A stretch of 5,785 bases of DNA. Origin: JAERML01 sp035687895. Its GTDB lineage: Bacteria > Bacteroidota > Ignavibacteria > UBA10030 > UBA6906. The stretch spans positions 1 to 5,785 of the forward strand of contig DASRUE010000005.1 in NCBI GenBank assembly GCA_035687895.1, read 5' to 3'. The position numbers were made by a program, and so were the translations under genes. Below the pieces are notes generated by a model. The model was not told the origin of the DNA and made no database searches. It worked only from the letters and a program-made list of their open reading frames with translations. Positions 1-5,785 of this stretch are shown piece by piece; positions within the stretch are counted from its first letter, which is position 1, and the number at the start of each line of letters is the position of its first letter.

Positions 1-603
1 CTTCTCCCATTGTATCCCCATTATTCCAGGACCACCACAGGATCGAGCGTGAACGAATGGAACAGGGTGCTCTCTGGAAATGGATTCGATGTGAAGCTGG
101 TCGAGGAATACTGTGAGCATCCCTTGTACATCCAGGCATTGGTGAGGAACATCGGAATTGCACTGCGAAGAGTCCCTGCATCTGACAGGGGGAAAGTCCA
201 TCTCGTGTTTAGCGCCCATGGGACACCGATGAAACTCGTGAACAGCGGGGATCCATACCAAAAACACATCGTCCGGACGTATAACGCAATTGTGCGACAG
301 GGTGAGTTCGGGCTTCCCCATCATCTCTGTTACCAGAGCAAGGTGGGTCCTGAGAAGTGGCTCGAACCATCCCTCGATGATACTATTGAACGTCTGGCAA
401 AGGAGAGGGTCTCCCATGTGATTGTCATACCCATCGCTTTCGTTTCCGATCACAGCGAGACTCTGTGGGAGATCAACATCGAATGTAAAGAAGAGGCAAA
501 GCACCTTGGCATCGAGTATTTCGATATGAGCCCGGCGTTGAACACCAATCCGTTCTTCGTGCAGGCGCTTGCTGATCTTGTGCTGCAGAAGGTGGGAGGA
601 TGA
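1..603 (+). CDS. hemH: Ferrochelatase, C-terminal part (5' end outside window)
   Basis: This enzyme inserts Fe2+ into protoporphyrin IX, the last step of heme synthesis; bacterial forms are cytoplasmic or loosely membrane-associated. The frame is open from base 1 (LLP, then YPHYSRTTTGSS), so the TTG at 10 is an internal Leu codon and not the start. About 200 residues are present of a family usually 310-350 long, so roughly the first third is missing. Visible motifs are PLYPHYS near the left edge, the SAHGTP loop with the metal-handling His (codon 217-219), the GDPY and YQSKVGPEKWLEP segments, and SDHSETLWEI with the conserved Glu (codon 457-459). I see no C-terminal cysteine cluster of the [2Fe-2S] type. 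The YPHYSRTTT and YQSKVG style resembles Gram-negative protoporphyrin ferrochelatases more than the Bacillus coproporphyrin enzyme (impression from memory). The TGA overlaps the hemY start. Confidence 0.96.
   Translation, partial: LLPLYPHYSRTTTGSSVNEWNRVLSGNGFDVKLVEEYCEHPLYIQALVRNIGIALRRVPASDRGKVHLVFSAHGTPMKLVNSGDPYQKHIVRTYNAIVRQGEFGLPHHLCYQSKVGPEKWLEPSLDDTIERLAKERVSHVIVIPIAFVSDHSETLWEINIECKEEAKHLGIEYFDMSPALNTNPFFVQALADLVLQKVGG
587..599 (+). promoter_or_regulatory. hemY ribosome binding site inside the hemH end
   Basis: AGAAGG (587-592) lies 7 nt before the hemY ATG, with a second purine run GGGAGG (594-599) touching the start codon. The site lies within the last codons of hemH. With the ATGA stop-start overlap it supports translational coupling of HemY to HemH and selects ATG 600 as the start. 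Confidence 0.7.
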
Positions 604-2027
604 GCGGAAAAGTTGTTGTCGTTGGTGCAGGGATATCAGGATTGACCGCTGCGTGGTGGTTGCACACTTCAGGCGTTGACGTTGTGGTGTTGGAAAAGGA
701 ATCATGGCCAGGCGGGACCATGAGGACGCTTCAGGACGGTGATTGGCTGGTGGAGACCGGCCCGAATAGCGCGCTGGAAACAACGCCCCTGCTTGGCCGG
801 ATGACTGATGCGATGGGCCTTAAGGACGAACTGAGATATGCGAACCCCGTTTCCAACAAACGGTACATTCTCCGCAACGGAAGACTTCATTATCTCCCGA
901 TGTCACCGGGCGCATTCCTCGCCTCAAGACTCTGGACTCCGACAGGAAAGCTCCGACTGCTGAAGGAACCCTTCATTGGAAGGGGGACGAAAGAGGAAAC
1001 GATTGCAGAATTTGTTGAGCGCCGGCTTGGCCGCGAGTTTCTGGACTATGCCATCAATCCGTTCGTCGCGGGCGTCTATGCCGGCAATCCTGAACAGCTT
1101 AGCGTGAGGGCGGCATTCCCGAAACTCTATGCTCTGGAAGAGAAATATGGTGGGCTGATCAAGGGTATGATCAAGGGTGCCAGGGAACGAAAGCAGCGAG
1201 CGGAGAAGGCGAAGGATCGCGCGAAGATGTTCTCGTTTCGTCAGGGAATGAATACGTTCCCAGCAGCCATTGCGACGAAACTGAATGGACGGGTGAAGCT
1301 CGGAAGCTCAGTCCAAAAAATCGAGCGAAGCGGTTCATTCGCTTTCCGTATCTCTTACGACCGCAACGGTCGGTCGATTGTGGAAGACGCTGATGCTGTC
1401 ATCCTTTCGACGCCGTCATACATGGTCCGCCGTCTCTTGCCGGAGAAAGCTGCAGCATTTGTGTCGGCGTTGGACGGTATCTACTACCCTCCCGTAGCCG
1501 AAGTGTTTCTTGGCTATCAGAAGTCTCAGGTAAAGATGTCTCTCGATGGATTTGGCTATCTTGTTCCGGCGAAGGAGGGACGAAAGATACTCGGGACTAT
1601 CTGGTCATCATCGTTGTTTGAGGGTCGAGCTCCTGCTGACCACGTCGCCTTCACCTCGTTTGTCGGGGGCTCACGGCAGCCGGCGCTTGTTTCGCTTGAT
1701 GAAGGGGACCTCAAGAAGCTCGTGGTAAACGAAATTCGGTCCATTATGCATGTAGAAGGCGAACCGGTGTATTCCCGAATCATGCGATGGGAAAAGGCGA
1801 TTCCTCAGTACAACCTCGGACATCAGGTCATCATGGACGAAGTGGATCGTCTTGAAAGGGAAGAGCCGGGGATATTCCTGTGCAGCAACTATCGAGGCGG
1901 AATTGCTGTCGGAGATTGTGTGATGAGCGCCGAACACATGGCCGGAAGAGTACGTCAATTCCTCAACGATATGTCGGGGCGCCGGGCAGAAGACTCACGA
2001 GAACGAACACGACGCAGTTCAACTTGA
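600..2027 (+). CDS. hemY: FAD-dependent protoporphyrinogen oxidase, HemY type
   Basis: HemY oxidises protoporphyrinogen IX to protoporphyrin IX by a six-electron, O2-dependent reaction; the Gram-positive homologue acts on coproporphyrinogen III. The 475-residue protein starts with a Rossmann dinucleotide fold: GAGISG at residues 9-14, the ribose-binding acidic end LEKE at 31-34, and the GG pair at 38-39. ETGPNS at 52-57 is the second FAD/active-site signature of this amine-oxidase superfamily branch. Residues 136-190 (FVERRLGREF, NPFVAGVYAGNPEQLS, AAFPKLYALEEKYGGL) are the typical HemY substrate-domain core, followed by a Lys/Arg-rich stretch at about 193-209. NYRGGIAVGDCV at 430-441 is the C-terminal FAD motif. 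Length fits the family apart from a charged tail at 459-475. The start is chosen from the site at 587-599 and the ATGA overlap with hemH. PgoX versus CgoX activity cannot be settled from the sequence alone; the HemH style favours protoporphyrin. Confidence 0.96.
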   Translation: MSGKVVVVGAGISGLTAAWWLHTSGVDVVVLEKESWPGGTMRTLQDGDWLVETGPNSALETTPLLGRMTDAMGLKDELRYANPVSNKRYILRNGRLHYLPMSPGAFLASRLWTPTGKLRLLKEPFIGRGTKEETIAEFVERRLGREFLDYAINPFVAGVYAGNPEQLSVRAAFPKLYALEEKYGGLIKGMIKGARERKQRAEKAKDRAKMFSFRQGMNTFPAAIATKLNGRVKLGSSVQKIERSGSFAFRISYDRNGRSIVEDADAVILSTPSYMVRRLLPEKAAAFVSALDGIYYPPVAEVFLGYQKSQVKMSLDGFGYLVPAKEGRKILGTIWSSSLFEGRAPADHVAFTSFVGGSRQPALVSLDEGDLKKLVVNEIRSIMHVEGEPVYSRIMRWEKAIPQYNLGHQVIMDEVDRLEREEPGIFLCSNYRGGIAVGDCVMSAEHMAGRVRQFLNDMSGRRAEDSRERTRRSST

Positions 2028-2043
2028 ATTTGCACCTACTGTG

Positions 2044-2050
2044 AAAGGGA
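2044..2050 (+). promoter_or_regulatory. hemB ribosome binding site
   Basis: AAAGGGA ends 7 nt before the ATG at 2058, within the 30-nt gap after hemY. It supports this start. I see no credible -35/-10 pair or terminator in the gap, so hemB is probably read from the upstream transcript. Confidence 0.65.
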
Positions 2051-2057
2051 CTCAAAC

Positions 2058-3071
2058 ATGATAACGGCAAATGGAACGGACATACAAACAGGCACGGTAG
2101 CCATTCAACGGCTTCGTCGTACGCGTATGACGGAGGCGCTCCGCTCGATGGTGAGGGAAACCGAGCTCGCCAAGAATGACTTCATCTATCCCTTGTTTGT
2201 AGTACCCGGCAGAAACGTGAAGAAGGAAGTTTCTTCGATGCCCGGTGTGTACCAGATGTCGGTGGACCACATCGTGAGAGAGTGTGTTGATGTGAAATCG
2301 CTTGGGATTCCGGCAGTCATCCTGTTCGGCATTCCCGAGGAAAAGGACGATGTTGGATCCGGTGCCTATGATGACATGGGCGTTGTTCAACAGGCCGTCC
2401 GGGCAATCAAGAAAGAAATCCCCGATCTGGTTGTGATCACAGACGTTTGCCTGTGCGAATACACCTCCCACGGACATTGCGGGATTGTTCGTGGGATTGA
2501 AATAGTCAACGACGAATCTGTGGAGCTGCTGGCGCGTGAAGCGTTGTCCCATGCGCAGGCTGGAGCGGACATCATCGCCCCGTCCGATATGTTTGACGGA
2601 CGGGTGGCTGCCATACGGGGAATCCTCGACGAGCACAAATTCCATAGCATCCCGATCATGTCGTATGCAGCAAAGTATGCCTCGGGCTTCTACGGCCCGT
2701 TCCGGGAGGCGGCGGAGAGCACGCCGAAGTTCGGCGACCGCCGCTCGCATCAGATGGACCCGGCAAACACGAATGAAGCCCTGAGGGAGGTTGAGCAGGA
2801 CATTAAGGAAGGTGCAGATATCGTGATGGTGAAGCCGGCACTTCCGTATCTCGATGTGCTGTATCGGGTGAAGGAACGGTTTGGGATGCCTACGGCAGCG
2901 TACAATGTAAGCGGGGAGTACGCAATGGTGAAAGCCGCGGCTTTGAAGGGATGGATTGATGGGGAGAGAGTGATGATGGAACTCCTGACCAGTATCAAGC
3001 GGGCAGGAGCGGACATGATCCTTACCTACTTTGCGAAGGACGCCGCGCGATATTTGGACTCTCACAGGTAA
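2058..3071 (+). CDS. hemB: Delta-aminolevulinic acid dehydratase (porphobilinogen synthase), zinc type
   Basis: HemB condenses two 5-aminolevulinate molecules asymmetrically to porphobilinogen in the cytoplasm, normally as a homo-octamer of TIM barrels. The 337-residue length is normal for the family. RLRRTRMTEALRSMVRET (18-35) is the N-terminal arm region, followed by NDFIYPLFV (40-48). The segment DVCLCEYTSHGHCG (129-142) carries three cysteines, C131, C133 and C141, in the arrangement that binds catalytic zinc. Magnesium-only enzymes lack this triad. The two substrate Schiff-base lysines are recognisable: K206 in SYAAKYASGFYGPF and K259 in MVKPALPYLD. HQMDPANTNEALRE (231-244) is the conserved flap and assembly region. 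All catalytic residues I can check are present. It follows hemY by 30 nt and precedes hemL by 6 nt. Base composition rises locally at about 2704-2745, where a nested inverted repeat lies. Confidence 0.98.
   Translation: MITANGTDIQTGTVAIQRLRRTRMTEALRSMVRETELAKNDFIYPLFVVPGRNVKKEVSSMPGVYQMSVDHIVRECVDVKSLGIPAVILFGIPEEKDDVGSGAYDDMGVVQQAVRAIKKEIPDLVVITDVCLCEYTSHGHCGIVRGIEIVNDESVELLAREALSHAQAGADIIAPSDMFDGRVAAIRGILDEHKFHSIPIMSYAAKYASGFYGPFREAAESTPKFGDRRSHQMDPANTNEALREVEQDIKEGADIVMVKPALPYLDVLYRVKERFGMPTAAYNVSGEYAMVKAAALKGWIDGERVMMELLTSIKRAGADMILTYFAKDAARYLDSHR
2709..2744. repeat. Nested GC-rich inverted repeat within hemB
   Basis: Outer arms GCGGCGG (2709-2715) and CCGCCGC (2738-2744) are perfect reverse complements. 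Inside them CGCCGAA (2722-2728) and TTCGGCG (2730-2736) are also perfect complements around one central G. As RNA, the inner part could form a 6-bp stem with loop AGT, stacked on the 7-bp outer stem across an uneven 6-by-1 internal loop. It encodes conserved HemB residues (AAESTPKFGDRR), so it may be only a result of codon choice. Confidence 0.6.
3066..3068 (+). promoter_or_regulatory. Weak hemL ribosome binding site in the last hemB codon
   Basis: Only a short AGG, 9 nt before ATG 3078, resembles a Shine-Dalgarno sequence, and it is the final sense codon of hemB. With a 6-nt intergenic gap this suggests that hemL translation relies on ribosomes finishing hemB. Confidence 0.4.
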
Positions 3072-3077
3072 TCAAGA

Positions 3078-4373
3078 ATGACAACACAGCGATCTGATAC
3101 ACTCTTCGAGCAAGCGAAGCGACGAATTCCGGGTGGCGTGAATTCCCCCGTCCGTGCATTCAAGTCGGTGGGACGCAATCCGGTGTTCATCCAACGTGCC
3201 GCCGGCTCGAAGATCTGGGATGTGGATGGCAACGAATACATCGACTATGTGGGATCATGGGGTCCGATGATTCTTGGACACGCGCACCCTCGTGTTGTCG
3301 AAGCGCTCAAGCGTGCGATCAAGGACGGGACCAGTTTCGGTGCACCGACAGAACTCGAAATCAATGTTGCCGAATTGATCTGTGCTATGGTTCCCTCCAT
3401 CGACATGGTCCGGATGGTGAACTCCGGCACAGAGGCGACCATGAGCGCTATCAGGCTGGCCCGTGCGTTCACCAACCGGGAAAAAATCATCAAGTTTGAA
3501 GGGTGCTACCACGGACATGGGGACTCGTTTCTGATCAAGGCGGGCTCAGGGGCCATGACGTTGAACGTTCCTGATAGTCCCGGTGTGACGACTGGAGTAG
3601 CGGCAGGGACGTTGAACGCAACGTACAACGATCTCGTATCTGTCAGGGCGCTTGTGGCGCAAAATTCGGGTCAGGTTGCAGCGATCATTGTTGAACCGGT
3701 TGTTGGTAACATGGGCTGTGTGCCGCCACAGCCCGGGTTCCTTGAAGGACTTCGGGCTCTGTGTACCAAGGAAGGCATTCTTCTCATCTTTGACGAAGTA
3801 ATGACAGGATTCCGGCTCGCTCGGGGTGGAGCGCAGGAGTTATTCGATATTCGCCCCGATCTCACAACGTTGGGGAAAATCATCGGTGGTGGACTTCCGG
3901 TGGGGGCATACGGCGGCAAGCGGGAGATCATGGAAATGGTTGCACCGAGCGGCCCCATGTATCAAGCGGGGACGCTTTCCGGGAACCCGCTGGCAATGAG
4001 TGCGGGATGTGAGACGCTTCGTATTCTGCAGGAAGAGAAGGATTTCTACGTGGAGTTGGAACAGAAGGCCAGCCGTCTTGCGGATGGGATCCGCGATGCG
4101 ATCAAAGGATTAGGACTTTCGCTGGTTCAGAATCGCGTTGGCTCAATGGCGACGCTCTTTTTTACAGACAAACCTGTGACAAACTACAAGAGCGCTGCTG
4201 CGTCGGATACTGCGCGGTTTGGATTGTACTTTCGGGAGATGCTTCGACAGGGTATCTACATGACCCCATCCCAGTTTGAAGCGGGATTTGTTTCAATCGC
4301 ACATACTGACGCGGACATTGATAGGACGCTGGAGGCCAATGAGGAAGCGCTCCGATTGGCATTCGCCTCCTGA
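3078..4373 (+). CDS. hemL: Glutamate-1-semialdehyde 2,1-aminomutase
   Basis: HemL is the pyridoxal-phosphate enzyme that moves the amino group of glutamate-1-semialdehyde to give 5-aminolevulinate, the second step of the C5 route from glutamyl-tRNA. It marks this organism as a C5-pathway user that should also have HemA. The 431-residue protein matches the family length. Visible signatures, in order, are the N-terminal RRIPGGVNSPVRAF (15-28), SWGPMILGHAHP (60-71), the cofactor phosphate region NSGTEATMSA (115-124), YHGHGD (144-149), the class III aminotransferase IFDEVMTGFR (237-246) with D239 for the pyridine nitrogen, and TLGKIIGGGLPVGAYGG (264-280) with the Schiff-base lysine K267. GTLSGNPLAM (298-307) is also typical. 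The ATG at 3078 fits the family N-terminus. It is the last gene of the operon, ending 24 nt before a terminator hairpin. Confidence 0.98.
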   Translation: MTTQRSDTLFEQAKRRIPGGVNSPVRAFKSVGRNPVFIQRAAGSKIWDVDGNEYIDYVGSWGPMILGHAHPRVVEALKRAIKDGTSFGAPTELEINVAELICAMVPSIDMVRMVNSGTEATMSAIRLARAFTNREKIIKFEGCYHGHGDSFLIKAGSGAMTLNVPDSPGVTTGVAAGTLNATYNDLVSVRALVAQNSGQVAAIIVEPVVGNMGCVPPQPGFLEGLRALCTKEGILLIFDEVMTGFRLARGGAQELFDIRPDLTTLGKIIGGGLPVGAYGGKREIMEMVAPSGPMYQAGTLSGNPLAMSAGCETLRILQEEKDFYVELEQKASRLADGIRDAIKGLGLSLVQNRVGSMATLFFTDKPVTNYKSAAASDTARFGLYFREMLRQGIYMTPSQFEAGFVSIAHTDADIDRTLEANEEALRLAFAS

Positions 4374-4390
4374 CATCTACCCGTTCCCGA

Positions 4391-4424
4391 AAAGGAAAAA
4401 GCCGGCTCTCGCCGGCTTTCCCTT
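4391..4424. terminator. Bidirectional intrinsic terminator between hemL and the pilin-like gene
   Basis: AAAGCCGGC (4398-4406) pairs perfectly with GCCGGCTTT (4411-4419) around the tetraloop TCTC, a 9-bp stem with a self-complementary GCCGGC core. On the plus strand the stem is followed by TTTCCCTTGTT, a poor U tract. On the minus strand it is followed by TTTTTCCTTTT, a better one. The position between two convergent stop codons fits a shared terminator that should work better for the minus-strand gene. Confidence 0.85.
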
Positions 4425-4446
4425 GTTGCAATTCCCACAGGCTATT

Positions 4447-5739
4447 CTAGTTGAACTCCATAATCCGGAAGCTCTCCCACCAATTGGCAATTGCGTATGA
4501 CCGGAGATAGAAACCTGGGTAGAACGGGGGGCGGTTGGCAGGGTCTGCCAAGCGATCATCGTAACGGTATCTCTTCCAGAATCCCCGCTGGAGGTTCCCA
4601 CCCGAGAATTGCCCCACGGCACCTCTTTCATCCTGAACAATGGAACCCAACACTTTCAGTTCCCCGGCAATGGGCCGGCCGTTAAAATTCTCCGCCCTGA
4701 AAGAGCCGGTCCGAGTGAAGATGCTCGCATGGATCTCACAATTGGAATTATTAGGGGCGTTATCAGCAACGACTACGTCGCGTTCGGCAATCAGGCCAAG
4801 CAGGTCGTCGCTTGTTGTGAACCGCGGGTTCCGTTCATACAATACATCATTCTGCACATATACGTCGGTGAGTGAGGCGATAGACAACTTTCCGTCGAGT
4901 GTCCCCTGCACATTTACCAGCCCCGTCCCCAGCATAACACCATTGAAGGTCGGATCACTCAGCGATACAGAATCGACGATCGGTCCGCTTTGGGTTGTTC
5001 GGACGTACGCCATACCATCATTGTTAGCTCCACTCCCAGCCGACAATGTTACCCAGATATCAGTGGTATACCTGCGCCCACCAAACTTGGATGCCTGATT
5101 GAGCTCGGACAGATCATTGGGAAACGGAATCTCTGCAACGCCTGACTCGAACCCGTTCTTCAGAATCGCGTTATTTCCTCCCCTTCCCAAGACCGGGTCG
5201 AAGTTCTTCGACGTGGTTACCTTCTCCATAAACACCGGCCGTCCGTTGACGTGAAGGGCTCCGTTCGAATGGACACGTCCCCATACGGTGTCACCATTAA
5301 TCCAGAAGACGTTCCCTTCGAAGTTCGTCATCCACGCAAGGAGGGTGAAGCTATTGAGTTTCCTCTTATCAAGAAAGACCTCCACTGTGTCGTAGAGCGT
5401 ACGGATTGTTGACGTTGGATCGGAGACAGGGTAGGAAGAGACACTCCGCATGCGAAGCTGGTTGACGTTGTAGTCGGCCATTTCTACGTTGAAGCTTCCT
5501 CGAAGGGTATTTGTGTTCAACGTCTGCGAGATGCTACCAGATAACCAAGTGGTGTCGGCATAGAATTTTGCCAGACCCACATTTGCTCCGATGGTAGCGA
5601 GGTTGTGCGCCGCTGTAGCATCGTGGTACCTTGACATGTTGCCAACAGCCCTCGTGGACATACTGTTGAGATTGAGTCCGATGTATGTGAGGATGAAGCT
5701 GAACCCAACCACCAGAATAATTGCCGCTTTGCCGCCCAT
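4447..5739 (-). CDS. PilX-like/pseudopilin-like surface protein with N-terminal membrane helix and large beta-rich domain
   Basis: The 430-residue protein begins MGGK followed by a hydrophobic helix (about 5-22) and an amphipathic continuation (SMSTRAVGNMSRYHDATAAHNLATIGANVGLAKFY, about 26-60, in pieces). This is the layout of PilX and GspK-like minor pilins, where an early Ala-rich helix carries the subunit. The rest is rich in Gly, Asn, Thr and Val with alternating hydrophobic residues. A compact motif, DTVWGRVHSNGALHVNG (150-166) with VTTS after it, and the run GTGLVNVQGTLDGKLSIAS (271-289) to YVQNDVLY and LLGLIAERDVVV (313-324), look like beta-strand turns of a solenoid or sandwich. From memory these recall DUF4900-type pilus-associated proteins, but I could not test this. 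The C-terminus is aromatic and charged (RGFWKRYRYDD, PPFYPGFYLRSYAIANWW). There is one cysteine (C334). It is probably anchored in the inner membrane or assembled into a type IV pilus-like fibre. A non-pilin membrane-anchored secreted protein is the alternative. Reality of the gene is near certain; the role is moderate. Confidence 0.62.
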   Translation of the reverse strand: MGGKAAIILVVGFSFILTYIGLNLNSMSTRAVGNMSRYHDATAAHNLATIGANVGLAKFYADTTWLSGSISQTLNTNTLRGSFNVEMADYNVNQLRMRSVSSYPVSDPTSTIRTLYDTVEVFLDKRKLNSFTLLAWMTNFEGNVFWINGDTVWGRVHSNGALHVNGRPVFMEKVTTSKNFDPVLGRGGNNAILKNGFESGVAEIPFPNDLSELNQASKFGGRRYTTDIWVTLSAGSGANNDGMAYVRTTQSGPIVDSVSLSDPTFNGVMLGTGLVNVQGTLDGKLSIASLTDVYVQNDVLYERNPRFTTSDDLLGLIAERDVVVADNAPNNSNCEIHASIFTRTGSFRAENFNGRPIAGELKVLGSIVQDERGAVGQFSGGNLQRGFWKRYRYDDRLADPANRPPFYPGFYLRSYAIANWWESFRIMEFN

Positions 5740-5743
5740 GATA

Positions 5744-5751
5744 CTTTCCTC
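5744..5751 (-). promoter_or_regulatory. Ribosome binding site fixing the start of the pilin-like gene
   Basis: On the minus strand GAGGAAAG lies 4 nt from the ATG at 5737-5739 (8 nt counting from GAGG). An in-frame TAA at 5758-5760 lies upstream with no other start codon between, so this ATG is the first usable one and the short MGGK N-terminus is real unless the sequence has an error. Confidence 0.75.
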
Positions 5752-5757
5752 GTTCGG

Positions 5758-5785
5758 TTAGTGAAATCCTTTCTCATTTTGTGCG
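5758..5785 (-). other. Possible last codons of an upstream minus-strand gene
   Basis: Reading the minus strand in the same frame as the pilin-like gene gives codons for AQNEKGFH and then TAA, 18 nt before its ATG. Eight open codons prove nothing, but the tight spacing and the lack of a visible promoter fit a gene ending here in the same operon. Nothing about its product can be said. Confidence 0.25.

Noticed and set aside
10..12. TTG as start codon of the ferrochelatase
   Set aside because: The frame is open to base 1 and the preceding residues (LLP) belong to the conserved LPLYP motif; the true start lies outside the window.
2018..2028. TTCAACTTGAA palindrome at the end of hemY, possible operator
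   Set aside because: Only five base pairs, spanning the stop codon, and without an associated promoter or a second copy.
2028..2057. Promoter between hemY and hemB
   Set aside because: A TTGAAT hexamer is present near 2024 but there is no matching -10 element at the right distance, and the gap is too short and open to suggest a separate unit.
2052..3065. Open frame of 337 codons on the minus strand, antisense to the whole of hemB
   Set aside because: Its codons are in register with hemB codons, so it stays open simply because hemB avoids TTA, CTA and TCA. The product is rich in His, Arg and Cys with no recognisable family, and hemB is certain.
4673..4680. GGCCGGCC eight-base palindrome in the pilin-like gene
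   Set aside because: It results from the codons for Gly-Arg-Pro and has no associated repeat or site; expected by chance in GC-rich coding sequence.
4640..5098. Plus-strand open frame of 152 codons within the pilin-like gene
   Set aside because: It lies antisense to a 430-codon gene with a good start and terminator, has no ribosome site I can see, and its product has low-complexity Ser/Pro/Thr composition typical of a shadow frame.
5517..5777. Minus-strand frame starting at ATG 5775-5777 overlapping the start of the pilin-like gene
   Set aside because: It is a different frame over the same coding sequence. The product lacks a plausible domain and carries a Trp/Ser/Arg-rich composition, while the main frame has the ribosome site and a membrane helix.

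Overview
The window carries the end of a heme-biosynthesis operon on the plus strand and one convergent gene on the minus strand that encodes a pilin-like surface protein. Gene density is high, codon use leans moderately to GC, and start sites have Shine-Dalgarno sequences. There is no tRNA, rRNA, insertion sequence, CRISPR array or phage gene. The C5-pathway enzyme HemL, an FAD-dependent HemY, a zinc-type HemB and a large PilX-like protein together would fit a Gram-negative bacterium of the Bacteroidota/Chlorobiota/Ignavibacteria neighbourhood. That placement is an inference from gene style, not a demonstrated assignment.

Positions 1-4373 hold four heme genes in the same direction: the C-terminal two thirds of hemH (ferrochelatase, cut by the left edge), hemY (FAD-dependent protoporphyrinogen oxidase), hemB (porphobilinogen synthase) and hemL (glutamate-1-semialdehyde aminotransferase). 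hemH and hemY overlap by ATGA. hemY and hemB are 30 nt apart, and hemB and hemL only 6 nt apart. No terminator or convincing promoter separates them, so they probably form one transcript. HemL makes 5-aminolevulinate, HemB condenses two of these into porphobilinogen, and HemY and HemH carry out the last two steps to heme. The middle enzymes (HemC, HemD, HemE, HemF or HemN) and HemA are not in the window and may lie upstream.

Positions 4374-4446 are a short convergent intergenic region with a GC-rich hairpin (4398-4419) that should end transcription from both sides.

Positions 4447-5739 (minus strand) encode a 430-residue protein. It has an N-terminal hydrophobic helix of PilX/pseudopilin type, followed by a long, Gly/Asn-rich, probably beta-rich extracellular domain. 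Its start is fixed by an in-frame stop 18 nt upstream and a good ribosome binding site. The remaining 46 bases to the right edge hold that site and possibly the last codons of an upstream gene.

The heme part is ordinary, well-conserved metabolism. I did not see evidence for a wholly new biological system. The least understood item is the pilin-like protein.
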